This document shows, piece by piece, positions 27,548 to 37,065 of a stretch of 64,000 bases of DNA. The stretch comes from Comamonas testosteroni (GTDB lineage Bacteria > Pseudomonadota > Gammaproteobacteria > Burkholderiales > Burkholderiaceae_C): contig NZ_AWOR01000042.1 in assembly GCF_000761245.1 (NCBI RefSeq), positions 62,001-126,000 on the forward strand, in the 5' to 3' direction. Numbering within the stretch: position 1 is the stretch's first letter; each line of letters opens with the position of its first letter. Below the pieces are notes generated by a model. That model saw only the letters and a program-made list of their open reading frames with translations. It was not told the origin of the DNA and made no database searches. The translations under genes and the position numbers were made by a program.

Positions 27548-30500
27548 ATGGTGCGGAGGTCTAGTTTCGAGTCCAAGGTTGCCACTGCATTTGGAGCAGC
27601 CGCGCTGGTAGTGATCGCGATGGCACTATCGACGTGGGAAGTCGCAAGTGATGCAGCCAAAGCCGCCCAAATGGTGACACATGCACACCAGTTGCTCAAC
27701 AATATAGATCGCGCCAGAGGCTACTCTCTCCAATCTGAGCTAACCACTCAAAATTTCCGTCTGACAGGTAATGCTGAGCATATTGCCGAGCGAAATGCAG
27801 CGATGGCTGCGCGAGAGCTTGCGCTGGAAAAAATACGGCAACTAACGATCGACAATCCAGATCAACAACGTCGCTGGACAGAGCTGCGTAAAGTCATTGA
27901 CCAGCGCATGGAAGCTGCTCGCCAAATTGAAAAATTGCGCAATACCCAAGGCCAGAAGGCAGCAAATGCATTTGCTGCCGCAACTACGCTTGCATCTACG
28001 CGTTTGCGCACCTATGAATTGCTGAGCGAGATGGATACCGAGGCGCGCCTGCGACTCGCCCTGGAAGAGGCCGAGCACAAACAAGCGCGTCATAAGCTGG
28101 TGATGGCTGGAGCATTGGTCGCTATAGCACTTATCTTGCTGTTGGGCTCCTCCTATCTTCTGATAAGACGACAACTGCGGGAAACACAAGCCAGTCAGCG
28201 TGCTCTGGCTGACAATGAAGAAAGCCTTGTGACTACCTTGCACTCGATCGGCGATGCAGTGCTCGCAACAGACACTGAAGGCCGAATCACCCGCATGAAT
28301 TCAGTGGCCGAACAGCTCACAGGCTGGAGTATTAACGAAGCTCAAGGCCGTTCTATCGGGGAAGTATTCAATATCATCCATGAGCAGACCCGCGAGCCTG
28401 CTCACATTCCTGTGGCAACGGTGCTAGCCACCGGGGAAGTGCAGGTACTTGCCGATGACACCTCAATCATTGCCAGAGATGGCACCGAACGTCCAATCTC
28501 TGATAGCGCCGCCCCCATCCGCGATTCCAAGGGCCAACTACGAGGTGCTGTACTGGTCTTTCGGGACGTTACTCTGGAGCGAAAGGCTCAACGGATCATC
28601 CGTGAGCAAAACGCGTCACTTGAAGCCGACGTGCACCAACGCACTTTGCAATGGCATGAGATTCAAAGTCATTTGCACAACGTCATCAGCGCCGTTCCGG
28701 CGCTGATTGCCTACGTCAATGCAAAACAGCGCTACGAGTACGTCAACACTCAGTATCGTCAGTGCTTTGCACCTGGCCGAGAAGACATCACGGGTGAGTC
28801 GGTAAGACAAATCCTCGGAGAGGAACGCTATGTTGTTGCCAATGATTTGATCAGCAAGGTTCTCGCAGGAGAGCCGCAAACATATGATTGGCAGCCCTTT
28901 CCAGGAGTTTGGCAAACCATTCAGTATGTTCCCAAACATCAAGCCGATGGAACGGTTGCTGGCTACTACGTATTGGGCACAGATATTACTGAGCGCAAGC
29001 ACTATGAAGAACGTATCCAGACGCTCAACGGGGAACTTGAACAACGAGTGCATGAGTTAGAGCACATTGGCCGCGGACTGCGAACGTTGAGCGCCGGAAA
29101 TCGCACCATGCTACGTGCCAGCGAAGAACAGAGTCTGCTTGAAAACATGTGCCGAGCCATCGTGGCTGCAGGAGGCTATGGCATGGCTGCCGTCTGGTAT
29201 TCGGGTGACGAGCCAGATCAACAACTACGCCCGATGGCCGAGTGCAATTATCCAGGCGGTATAGAAGCACTTCGCAGCCTAGGACTCATAGCAGCCGATA
29301 CGGAGCTGGGCCAAAGTCTGACATCTAGCGCAATTCGCAGCGGCAAGGTTCACTTTGTCCAAGACATGCGCATGGATTCCAACCATGTTCGATGGCACGA
29401 CAAGCTTGGTGAACTTAAATCAGGCGTATCTTGCCCTTTATTGGTTGAGGGCGAAGTCATTGGCGCACTCTCCATTTATGACACCGAACCAAACGCCTTC
29501 GGCGAAGATGAAATCGCATTGCTGACCGAGTCAGCGGACGATCTAGCTTTTGGGATTTCCATTCTGCGTACACGCTCAGAACAACAACGTGTACAAGCAG
29601 AGATGAATCATATGCTGCGCCATGATCCCTTGACTGGACTACCCAATTCGATTGAATTCAGGGAAATTCTGACTGCGAAAATTGAGGAAAGCTCCCCACT
29701 TCCAGGACCAATTGCGGCTTTGCAATTCAATATCGAACGCCTTCGAGAAATCAACGAGGTGCTAGGTTTCTCTAATGGGGACCAGATTCTTAGAGACTTC
29801 GGAGAGCGCCTAAGGCAAAGCATTCCTGATTCTGCACATATCGCGCGTTTACGCGGAGACGAATTTGCAGTATTAGCGCCCACTTTGGATAGAGGTTCTG
29901 CCGTAGCCTTGGCCGAAGATTTGGAAAAAACCATCTCCCGCCCTTTCCCGATCGCAGATATTGAATTGGATGTCAGCGCGAGAGCTGGCATCGCTTTGTT
30001 TCCCGAACACGGCACAAACGCCGATGAACTATTGCGTCAAATGGGAAAGGCCACCCATCAAGCCAAGGCCCGCGGATTGAGCCAGTGCGTATTTGATCCG
30101 TCGCATCAGAAAAATCAAGCGGGACGCTTGACCATGGCAGGGGAGCTTCGGCGAGCAATTGCAGGCAACCAGCTGCGACTATTTTTGCAGCCAAAAGTTG
30201 ATTTTTCCTCCGGGCAAATCTGTGGAGCAGAGGCCTTGGTACGCTGGATGCATCCGCTTAAAGGATTAATTCCTCCCGGATTGTTTATCGACTTGGCTGA
30301 GCAAACAGGCTTGATCAAGCCTTTGACGGAATGGGTCATTGTCGCAGCCCTTGATCTGCTGCAGAGCTGGCAGGCAAAGGGTTGTGCTGTCCCTATTGCA
30401 ATCAATCTCTCCGCTCGAAACTTCAGAGATGAACAGCTTTTTGCTAAGTATCGCCAATGGCATTTGGATCGCTCTGTATCAACCGGATTATTGGAAATCG

Positions 30501-30925
30501 AGATTACGGAAAGCACCGTAATGGAACATGCAGAATATGCTCTACGAGCACTGAGCGAGATGAGAGACGCGGGGATTCCTCTTTATGTGGACGATTTTGG
30601 AACAGGGTACTCCTCATTGAGCTATCTACAAAAACTACCAGTAGATTACATCAAGATCGACCAGTCATTCGTTTCTGCAATGCATCGCGACCGGGATTCC
30701 GCCACGATTGTGCGCTCCACCATTGATCTCGTACATGATCTCGGACGAAAGACAGTTGCCGAAGGTGTGGAGACCAAAGAGCACTGGGACCTGCTCAAGG
30801 AGCTTGGCTGTGATATTGCACAAGGCTACTACATCGCGAAACCTATGCCTTCCAGCGATTTTCAAAAATGGGCCGAGGATTTCAAAAAATCTCAATCACA
30901 GGATAGCTCATCCTTTTCAATATAA
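27548..30925 (+). CDS. Membrane sensor with CHASE3-like, PAS, GAF, GGDEF and EAL domains
   Basis: This is a 1125-residue cyclic-di-GMP protein. A transmembrane helix (about 14-30), a CHASE3-like helical periplasmic region and a second helix (about 184-204) form the sensor. Then come a PAS domain (about 220-350), a second PAS (about 375-485), a GAF domain (about 525-690), GGDEF and EAL. The GGDEF signature reads LRGDEF, so the first glycine is replaced by arginine and cyclase activity is doubtful. The EAL half is intact (AEALVRW, DDFGTGYSS, KIDQSF, AEGVET), so phosphodiesterase activity is expected. Base composition is lower in GC than the core. It stands alone. The ATG at 27548 follows TAGGAG. 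Confidence 0.92.
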   Translation: MVRRSSFESKVATAFGAAALVVIAMALSTWEVASDAAKAAQMVTHAHQLLNNIDRARGYSLQSELTTQNFRLTGNAEHIAERNAAMAARELALEKIRQLTIDNPDQQRRWTELRKVIDQRMEAARQIEKLRNTQGQKAANAFAAATTLASTRLRTYELLSEMDTEARLRLALEEAEHKQARHKLVMAGALVAIALILLLGSSYLLIRRQLRETQASQRALADNEESLVTTLHSIGDAVLATDTEGRITRMNSVAEQLTGWSINEAQGRSIGEVFNIIHEQTREPAHIPVATVLATGEVQVLADDTSIIARDGTERPISDSAAPIRDSKGQLRGAVLVFRDVTLERKAQRIIREQNASLEADVHQRTLQWHEIQSHLHNVISAVPALIAYVNAKQRYEYVNTQYRQCFAPGREDITGESVRQILGEERYVVANDLISKVLAGEPQTYDWQPFPGVWQTIQYVPKHQADGTVAGYYVLGTDITERKHYEERIQTLNGELEQRVHELEHIGRGLRTLSAGNRTMLRASEEQSLLENMCRAIVAAGGYGMAAVWYSGDEPDQQLRPMAECNYPGGIEALRSLGLIAADTELGQSLTSSAIRSGKVHFVQDMRMDSNHVRWHDKLGELKSGVSCPLLVEGEVIGALSIYDTEPNAFGEDEIALLTESADDLAFGISILRTRSEQQRVQAEMNHMLRHDPLTGLPNSIEFREILTAKIEESSPLPGPIAALQFNIERLREINEVLGFSNGDQILRDFGERLRQSIPDSAHIARLRGDEFAVLAPTLDRGSAVALAEDLEKTISRPFPIADIELDVSARAGIALFPEHGTNADELLRQMGKATHQAKARGLSQCVFDPSHQKNQAGRLTMAGELRRAIAGNQLRLFLQPKVDFSSGQICGAEALVRWMHPLKGLIPPGLFIDLAEQTGLIKPLTEWVIVAALDLLQSWQAKGCAVPIAINLSARNFRDEQLFAKYRQWHLDRSVSTGLLEIEITESTVMEHAEYALRALSEMRDAGIPLYVDDFGTGYSSLSYLQKLPVDYIKIDQSFVSAMHRDRDSATIVRSTIDLVHDLGRKTVAEGVETKEHWDLLKELGCDIAQGYYIAKPMPSSDFQKWAEDFKKSQSQDSSSFSI

Positions 30926-31567
30926 TCCATCACATTGAAATCACGCACTAACAACAAAGAAACAGGTATTTTCAACATCAATGAATTTTCAAGAAAACAG
31001 AATCATGCAATGCCGAGATACATCTGAAATTTTTCTCTGACAAATTCAATGATGACGGCCAGCAAATAATAATCTATAGCGATTAAAGTAATCCAGCGAT
31101 TGCAAGCCTTGATCCTTTACCTCTGCACTTAGCACCTTCATAGCTAAGTACACTCTCAATTCCGACCTCATACGAGATTGCAAGTTCTCGACTTATAAGC
31201 GTCAGGCGTCTAATTTATTTAAATGACATTCAAAGGTTGGAGTCAAAAGCAACTGCCGACCTTATAGTTTCCGACTTCAGACTGAAGTCCAAGCACACAA
31301 GAAGTGCTTCAAATGCGCGCCACGCAAAAAAGCAGGTACGTCTGTGGCTTCTATGCTGGTCACCAGCGTCTGTGGATCTAACAGGTCAATGCAACGCAAT
31401 GACCGCCTCTGGTGCAAGGAGTGCTGGCATGAAGCAAAGGCCGCGGATTTACTACACTGAAAATCCAAAGAGCCACACCATGTACCCGAACAGTCACTCC
31501 CCGACATCCGCTGTCAAGCCGACCTCGTTGTCCAATTCACTTGTCTCGGACTTCTGCGCCCGCCACC
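30926..31567. other. Intergenic region, possibly with a gene remnant
   Basis: No intact gene. A frame ending at 31460 contains two cysteine pairs (CFKC near 31305 and WCKECWHEAK near 31420) and could be a relic of a zinc-ribbon protein, but it lacks a start. The first 250 bases are AT-rich. Nothing else is recognisable. Confidence 0.35.
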
Positions 31568-32149
31568 ATGACACCTGACCAATATCTTGCACATTTGCAG
31601 GCTGTGTATGCTGCATTCCAGCTAAGCTTTCACCCCAAGCCGCCGGCCAGCGAACAGGATCTGGCCGCTTTGGCAGCCGCGCTGGGGCCTCTGGATACCG
31701 AACTTGCCTCATTCTGGCGCCTGACTGCAGGCAGCAGCACCGACAGCACCCAGCCCCTGTTTCAGCGGCCAGGCTTTGTGGATGCTCTGGACCTTCTCAC
31801 ACCACCACAGGCCATGGCCCAGGCACTCCGCATGGAAAAGCGGGCCCAGCGCATGTGGGAACTGGCCGGCCCCGCATCCCAGGACCCTCGCCTGAGCGGG
31901 CGCTGGTGGCACGCCGGCTGGCAGCCGTTTGCCAGCTTCTATGGCGACATCGTGCTAATGGCCGATCATCATCCCGGTCCTGAAGGACAGCGCGGCCAGA
32001 TCATTGCCTATGTGCACGACCCCGACCAGATCTGCTGGATCGCCCTCAGCTTCTCAGCCTATCTTCAAGCGTCCGCCGACTCGATTGACGATGACAGGGA
32101 AGAATTTTTGAATGGACCACTGGACGAGCAGGAACAAGCAGAGCTCTGA
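31568..32149 (+). CDS. SMI1/KNR4 (SUKH) family protein
   Basis: This 193-residue protein has a SUKH-like pattern: an N-terminal helix with PASEQDLAALAAALG, LDTELASFWRLTAGSS, and the strand-rich core GWQPFASFYGDIVLMADHH. GQIIAYVHD follows and the C-terminus is acidic. SUKH proteins are commonly immunity proteins against contact-dependent or polymorphic toxins. Others are housekeeping or phage-related. No toxin gene is adjacent, so this one is an orphan. It ends one base before the convergent dioxygenase gene. The start at 31568 was chosen over 31541 because the family similarity begins there. Confidence 0.75.
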   Translation: MTPDQYLAHLQAVYAAFQLSFHPKPPASEQDLAALAAALGPLDTELASFWRLTAGSSTDSTQPLFQRPGFVDALDLLTPPQAMAQALRMEKRAQRMWELAGPASQDPRLSGRWWHAGWQPFASFYGDIVLMADHHPGPEGQRGQIIAYVHDPDQICWIALSFSAYLQASADSIDDDREEFLNGPLDEQEQAEL

Positions 32150-32150
32150 G

Positions 32151-33011
32151 CTACGCCCCGGCCTCAAGGCAGTAGCTGGACAGCGTGGCCGAGCCCATGA
32201 AGGCCTCTTCAAAGTAAACGCGGCGGGCCTGGTCTTGCTCGGCCGCCCCCACCACCACCATCAACGGCAGCAGATGCTCTTCTCGCGGGTGCGCCACACG
32301 TGCGCCGGGGGCCCGCTCCCAAGCGGCCAGCCGCTGGCTGCGCGCGGCAGGCGTCATCTGCATCAGCGTCTCGGCCAACCAATCGTCAAACAGCTTGGAA
32401 GGCGCCCGCCCCACGGGGCCGAAGCTACGCATATTGTGATAGCTGGAGCCGCTGCCAATGATGAGAACTCCCTCGTCACGCAACGGAGCCAGCGCACGGC
32501 CCACGGCCAGGTGTTCTGCAGCGTTCAGATTGCTGCGCAGGCTGAGCTGAAGTACGGGTACATCGGCCTGCGGATAGATCACCGCCATGGGCACAAACAT
32601 GCCATGGTCATAGCCGCGCTGTTTGTCTGCCCGCGCGTCCTCCCCTGCCTGCGCCAGCAACTGCTGCACCCGAACTGCCAGCTCAGGCGAGCCTGACGCA
32701 CGGTAATGCAGGTCATAGGTGTGCGGCGGAAAGCCGCCGTAGTCATACAGCATGCCGGGATGGGCGGCACTCTGTACGGTGAAAACCGGCTCCTCCCAGT
32801 GGGCGGAGATCAGCAACACGGCCCTGGGCTTGCGTGCCAGTTGGCGCGGAATATTGCGCAAGTCCTCGGCCATCAGCGCATGCCAGTCGAGCATCTCGGG
32901 CACCCAGGGCCAGGGGCCGGCACCATGACAGAGAAAGTACACGGGCATGCGAGCGCCTGCCTCTATTAGCCCGGAAACCGCCTGACTGTTCAGGCTTTCA
33001 CGCTCCTTCAT
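32151..33011 (-). CDS. Class III extradiol ring-cleavage dioxygenase family (YgiD/DODA-like)
   Basis: A 286-residue protein of the LigB/DODA superfamily. Family features are a metal-site-containing start MPVYFLCHGAGPWPW, AVLLISAHWEEP, the YDYGGFPPHTYDLHY segment and GYDHGMFVPM, plus a late GSGSSYHNM. Histidines in these segments are the expected metal ligands. Members cleave catechols such as DOPA or act on related substrates in the cytoplasm. The substrate here is unknown. The start at 33011 follows GGAAGG. A later ATG at 32948 is possible. Confidence 0.88.
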   Translation of the reverse strand: MKERESLNSQAVSGLIEAGARMPVYFLCHGAGPWPWVPEMLDWHALMAEDLRNIPRQLARKPRAVLLISAHWEEPVFTVQSAAHPGMLYDYGGFPPHTYDLHYRASGSPELAVRVQQLLAQAGEDARADKQRGYDHGMFVPMAVIYPQADVPVLQLSLRSNLNAAEHLAVGRALAPLRDEGVLIIGSGSSYHNMRSFGPVGRAPSKLFDDWLAETLMQMTPAARSQRLAAWERAPGARVAHPREEHLLPLMVVVGAAEQDQARRVYFEEAFMGSATLSSYCLEAGA

Positions 33012-33113
33012 GCCAGTCCTTCCATGCATCAACAGGTCATCAAAAACATAGCCGCCTGCGCTTTCCCCATCAAAACTGCAGACCTAAAAATCCTCATTCT
33101 CAGCAGACAGGCA

Positions 33114-33140
33114 TAAAAAAACCTCCTTGCGGAGGTTTTT
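33114..33140. terminator. Bidirectional terminator between sodB and the upstream unit
   Basis: The stem AACCTCC/GGAGGTT with a TTGC loop has A-run and T-run flanks, giving T-tracts on both strands. For the minus strand it ends sodB. Confidence 0.88.
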
Positions 33141-33195
33141 GCCAACAATCAGATCCGAGCCGTGCAGCCGCAAACCTGATGCCGTATTGCCCCGA

Positions 33196-33783
33196 TCAGG
33201 CAGCGAAGTTGGCTTCGGCAAACTTCCAGTTCACCAGCTTTTCCAGGAAGGTTTCGACAAACTTGGGACGCAGGTTGCGGTAGTCGATGTAGTAGGCGTG
33301 TTCCCACACGTCCACGGTCAGCAGCGCCTTGTCGGCGGTGGTCAGGGGAGTGCCGGCAGCGCCCATGTTGACGATGTCCACGGAACCGTCGGCCTTCTTC
33401 ACCAGCCAGGTCCAGCCCGAACCGAAATTGCCGGCGGCGGAAGCCACGAAAGCCTTCTTGAACTCAGCGTAGGAGCCCCACTTCTTGTTGATGGCGTCGG
33501 CCAGAGCGCCTGTAGGTTCTGCACCGCCGTTGGGAGTCATGCAGTTCCAGAAGAAGGTGTGGTTCCAGATCTGGGCAGCGTTGTTGTAGATGCCGCCGGA
33601 AGACTTCTTGACGACTTCTTCCAGATCCATGTTTTCGAACTCGGTACCCTTTTGCAGGTTGTTCAGGTTCACCACATAGGCGTTATGGTGCTTGCCATGG
33701 TGGAATTCCAGCGTTTCCTGGCTGTAGCCGAACGGAGCCAGTGCATCGATAGCGTATGGCAGGGGGGGCAGGGTGCGTTCCAT
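33196..33783 (-). CDS. sodB: Superoxide dismutase, Fe-type
   Basis: This 195-residue enzyme starts [17 protein letters not shown]. Metal-ligand regions are visible: [21 protein letters not shown], and [13 protein letters not shown] near the C-terminus. FGSGWTWL is the conserved core. The [13 protein letters not shown] segment with alanine and glutamine is typical of iron enzymes. It disproportionates superoxide in the cytoplasm. The long open frame upstream of 33783 is non-coding. The gene is monocistronic with its terminator at 33114. Confidence 0.96.
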   Translation of the reverse strand: MERTLPPLPYAIDALAPFGYSQETLEFHHGKHHNAYVVNLNNLQKGTEFENMDLEEVVKKSSGGIYNNAAQIWNHTFFWNCMTPNGGAEPTGALADAINKKWGSYAEFKKAFVASAAGNFGSGWTWLVKKADGSVDIVNMGAAGTPLTTADKALLTVDVWEHAYYIDYRNLRPKFVETFLEKLVNWKFAEANFAA

Positions 33784-34108
33784 GATGGTTTTCCTCGTGG
33801 TTGAAATTTTTGGGAGCCGTCCAGTGCCATGACGCCTGAGCGGTGACCGTTGTGCCGGCCATGGCGGCAAGCACATTGCTGTACTGCAGACGTCAAGTAT
33901 TGCACTAACCGAACCATTGTAGAAAGAACTGAGAGGCTGCGCGCCATTCATCAGGACTATTGCGCACGCAGGCAAAAGCATGCGCTCACGGCTTACAGCG
34001 CATGAATACTGGACCCTGCCTCATTGCCTGCGCGGATTGCAAAAGAGTTCTGATGAAGAACCCGGTGAGCGTGCAGGTGTTTTGCGGCCAGCTTGTGGCT
34101 GGCGAGCC
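33784..34108. other. Intergenic region between sodB and xseA
   Basis: This region contains the sodB promoter and the xseA 3' end. No further gene, clear Fur-type box or terminator was recognised. Confidence 0.4.
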
Positions 34109-35455
34109 TCAAAGCAGACGTGGCTGAGTGACCACCACATCCACCGCACCGTCCGACAGTTGGGCCTTCAGCGCCGCTCCCGGCACGGCCTGCCTGACCT
34201 GGGTCACAGCCCTTCCCTGCTCATCCGTCAGCAAGGCATAGCCGCGCTGCAGCACCAGGCGCGGGTCCAGCAACTGCAAGCGCAGGTCGATACGATCAAG
34301 CGTTTGCTTTTGCTGCTCCAGATTGCGCTGGAAGATACTGGGAAAATTGACCTGTAGCGCTTGCTGGTTCTGAGCAAGCCGCTGTAGTTTCAATAGCATC
34401 GCATGACGCAGACGTTGCGCCTGCCTGTTGAGCTGCAGCTGGTTGCGTGTCAGCTGCTCGCTGGGCCGGCCCAAGCGCTGGGCCGCTATATCCAGGCGCT
34501 GGGCCTGGCGATCCATCACGCGCTGCACGGCGTTGTCCAGACGGTCCTGCATCAGACCCAACGCACCCAACCAGACCTCGCGCGGCTGGGCTACCAGCTC
34601 GGCCGCAGCCGTGGGCGTGGGCGCACGCAGATCGGCGCAGAAATCGGCAATGGTGAAATCAGTCTCATGGCCCACGCCACTGATCAACGGCACCGGGCTT
34701 TGCACAATGGTGCGCGCCAGCTGTTCGTCGTTGAAGGCCCAGAGGTCTTCCAGCGAGCCACCACCGCGCACCAGCAAGATGGTGTCAATTACCGGCTGCC
34801 GTGCGAAGTCAGCAGGCAAATTGCTGCCTGGACCCTGCCCCTCTTGCAGCAGCCGATACAGTTTTGACAGTGCCTGCACCAGCGACTGCGGCGCCTGTGC
34901 GCCTTGCACCAGAGCAGGAACGACCACTACTGGAATATGCGGCACGCGGCGACGCAGCGCCGTCACCACATCGTGCAAGGCGGCCGCCCCCAGGGAGGTG
35001 ACCAAGCCGATGCCGCGCGGCAAGGGTGGCAGCGGCCTCTTGCGCGCAGGGTCGAACAGTCCCTCGGACTCCAGCTGGGCCTTGAGGCGCAAGAACTGCT
35101 CAAACAGGGCCCCCTGCCCGGCTCGCTGCATGCTCTCCACCACCAGCTGCAAATCGCCTCGCTGCTCGTAGACGCCCAGACGCCCTCTGACTTCGACCAG
35201 CTCGCCATCACGCGCAGAGAAACCGACCTGCTCGGCTGCACGTCGGAACATGGCGCAGCGAATCTGCCCGCTCGCATCCTTGAGATTGAAATAGCAATGC
35301 CCGCTGGCGGCGCGCGAAAAGCCGCTGAGCTCGCCGCGCACCGAGACCGGATTGAAGCGCGCCTGCAAGGCATCACCAATGGCGTGGCATAGCGCGCCAA
35401 CTTCCCACACATGCTGCGTGGCTGCTGGGTTTGATCGTTCAAACATTGAATTCAT
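34109..35455 (-). CDS. xseA: Exodeoxyribonuclease VII large subunit
   Basis: A 448-residue protein with an N-terminal OB-fold (VRGELSGFSRAASGHCYFNLKD). The catalytic core contains GIGLVTSLGAAALHD, ILLVRGGGSLEDLWAFND and GVGHETDFTIADFCAD, followed by a long C-terminal coiled coil rich in Gln/Arg. With XseB it degrades single-stranded DNA into oligonucleotides in mismatch repair and recombination. xseB is not adjacent in this window. A second in-frame ATG lies three codons downstream, and neither start has a strong ribosome binding site. Confidence 0.96.
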   Translation of the reverse strand: MNSMFERSNPAATQHVWEVGALCHAIGDALQARFNPVSVRGELSGFSRAASGHCYFNLKDASGQIRCAMFRRAAEQVGFSARDGELVEVRGRLGVYEQRGDLQLVVESMQRAGQGALFEQFLRLKAQLESEGLFDPARKRPLPPLPRGIGLVTSLGAAALHDVVTALRRRVPHIPVVVVPALVQGAQAPQSLVQALSKLYRLLQEGQGPGSNLPADFARQPVIDTILLVRGGGSLEDLWAFNDEQLARTIVQSPVPLISGVGHETDFTIADFCADLRAPTPTAAAELVAQPREVWLGALGLMQDRLDNAVQRVMDRQAQRLDIAAQRLGRPSEQLTRNQLQLNRQAQRLRHAMLLKLQRLAQNQQALQVNFPSIFQRNLEQQKQTLDRIDLRLQLLDPRLVLQRGYALLTDEQGRAVTQVRQAVPGAALKAQLSDGAVDVVVTQPRLL

Positions 35456-35895
35456 GCGGTGTCAGCGAGGGCTTACGCGGGCCGGATTCTCCACAGATGT
35501 CGGCATCCAGCCTTGTTGGCGACAAAGCCGGGAAAACTCTAAAAATCACCTTAAAAACAAAACCCATCTTATTGATTTAAAACAATTTATTGGCATTCAC
35601 ACAGCTGTCAAACTCGTAACAAGCCTTCACTGCAAAGCAAACAGACCGCTGGCACGGCAACTAGATCACAAAGTTATCCACAGATTTTTGTGCTATACGC
35701 GAAAGCATTCGCAAAGAAACGCAAGTTCCGCGTACCCCTGATGTCTGAACAAGCTCCAATCGCATCAAGCGTCACCTGACAACCTTGCTGCGCTAACTCA
35801 AGCCGGCATATCAAGCCGGCAAAAACGGCTCGCAACAGCACTACAGTGGGTGATAATCGTTGGCTGCAATTTCAGAACGACGAGGGAGAGCAACG
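35456..35895. other. xseA-exbB divergent intergenic region
   Basis: A 440-bp divergent region, AT-rich in its middle (about 35530-35600). It must hold promoters for both directions. One perfect DnaA box lies at 35674, and a related TCTCCACAG word occurs near 35488. No gene is visible. Confidence 0.5.
35674..35682 (+). promoter_or_regulatory. Consensus DnaA box TTATCCACA
   Basis: It is an exact match to the high-affinity 9-mer beside an AT-rich stretch. Only one perfect box is present and no dnaA or gidA gene is near, so it is more likely regulatory or chance than an origin. Confidence 0.45.
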
Positions 35896-36528
35896 TTGCT
35901 GTCGATCATACAAGCCGCAGGATGGCCTATCTGGCCTTTGATTGCCTGCTCGATTCTGGCTCTGGCCCTGATTTTTGAGCGCTTTGCCTCGCTGAAAGCC
36001 AGCAAAGTTGCGCCGGCCAATTTGCTCAATGAAGCGATTTCGGTCTCTACCAAGAACCTACCCAGTGCAGAAACCACCCAGCAACTAGCGCAAAGCTCGG
36101 TACTCGGTGAAGTGCTGGCCACCGGCTTGCGCACCCGCCAGGCACACCCCGAAAGCAGCGAGGAAGAGCTGCGCTCGGCCATGGAAGGCGCAGGACGCGC
36201 CGCCGCCCACAAGCTGGAAAAGTATTTGAGCGCCCTGGCCACCATCGCCTCGGCGGCGCCGCTGCTGGGCCTGCTGGGCACGGTGATCGGCATGATCGAG
36301 ATTTTCGGCTCCCAGCCCGGAGCCAGCTCCGGCGCCGGCAACCCCGCCCAGCTCGCTCATGGCATCTCGATCGCGCTCTACAACACGGCATTCGGCCTGA
36401 TGGTGGCCATTCCTTCGCTGATCTTCTGGCGCTATTTCCGCGCCCGTGTGGACGCCTATCTGCTGGGCATGGAACTGGCGTCCGAGCAGTTCGTGCGCCA
36501 TCTGGGTCGCCTCAAGCCTGCCAAGTAA
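35896..36528 (+). CDS. exbB: MotA/TolQ/ExbB proton channel family protein
   Basis: The 210-residue protein has three transmembrane helices: PLIACSILALALIFERF near the start, a central pair around ATIASAAPLLGLLGTVIGM, and TAFGLMVAIPSLIFW. The conserved GLLGTVIGM motif of ExbB is present. With the adjacent ExbD it uses the proton gradient to energise TonB-dependent outer-membrane uptake. The start is a TTG at 35896 with GAGGGAG upstream, giving the typical MLSIIQAAGWPIWPL N-terminus. No tonB is adjacent. ExbB rather than TolQ is favoured by the two-gene arrangement, but this is not certain. Confidence 0.88.
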   Translation: MLSIIQAAGWPIWPLIACSILALALIFERFASLKASKVAPANLLNEAISVSTKNLPSAETTQQLAQSSVLGEVLATGLRTRQAHPESSEEELRSAMEGAGRAAAHKLEKYLSALATIASAAPLLGLLGTVIGMIEIFGSQPGASSGAGNPAQLAHGISIALYNTAFGLMVAIPSLIFWRYFRARVDAYLLGMELASEQFVRHLGRLKPAK

Positions 36529-36547
36529 TAAGCGGAACGCATCCACC

Positions 36548-36979
36548 ATGAACTTCCGTCCTCGTCACCGCGATGAGCCCGAGATCAATCTGATCGCCTT
36601 CATCGACGTGCTGCTGGTGGTGCTGATCTTTTTGATGCTCTCCACCACTTACAGCAAGTTCACCGAGCTGCAGCTGACCTTGCCCGTGGCCGACACCGAG
36701 CAGCAACGCGATCGCCCCAAGGAAATCATCGTCGGCGTCTCCGCTGACGGCCGCTACTCCGTCAACAAGCAAGGCGTGGATGACCGCAGCGTCTCCTCTG
36801 TTGCCGCCGCTCTGTCCGGTGCGGCAACAGCGGGCAATGACAGCGTGGTCATCATCAGTGCCGATGCCAACTCGCCGCACCAGTCGGTGGTGACCGTCAT
36901 GGAAGCGGCCCGCCACGCAGGACTGTCGCAAATCACGTTTGCCACCCAGACCTCGGCCAGCGCAGGCAAGGCCAACTAG
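36548..36979 (+). CDS. exbD: ExbD/TolR biopolymer transport protein
   Basis: A 143-residue protein with a short cytoplasmic N-terminus (MNFRPRHRDEPEINLIAFID) and one transmembrane helix carrying the key aspartate (NLIAFIDVLLVVLIFLMLST). A periplasmic domain (LPVADTEQQRDRPKEIIVGV, later VVIISADANSPHQSVVTVM) follows. It partners ExbB, 19 bp upstream, in the TonB motor complex. A bidirectional terminator follows the gene. Confidence 0.9.
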   Translation: MNFRPRHRDEPEINLIAFIDVLLVVLIFLMLSTTYSKFTELQLTLPVADTEQQRDRPKEIIVGVSADGRYSVNKQGVDDRSVSSVAAALSGAATAGNDSVVIISADANSPHQSVVTVMEAARHAGLSQITFATQTSASAGKAN

Positions 36980-37018
36980 GAGACCCTCGCCATTGCCTTT
37001 TGGTGATGGCGCCACATG

Positions 37019-37045
37019 AAAAAACGGGCCAGATGGCCCGTTTTT
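37019..37045. terminator. Bidirectional terminator between exbD and the peroxidase
   Basis: The stem AAAAACGGGCC/GGCCCGTTTTT with an AGAT loop serves the convergent exbD and DyP transcripts. Confidence 0.92.
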
Positions 37046-37065
37046 CTTTGCCCTCAGGCCATTTC

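Noticed and set aside
31110-31145. 19-bp identity (ACCTCTGCACTTAGCACCT) with the 3' end of the cupin gene near 61610
   Set aside because: Similarity stops abruptly on both sides and no cupin motif remains. It may be a chance match or a tiny relic.
35456-35895. Chromosomal origin of replication
   Set aside because: Only one perfect DnaA box and no dnaA, dnaN or gidA nearby.
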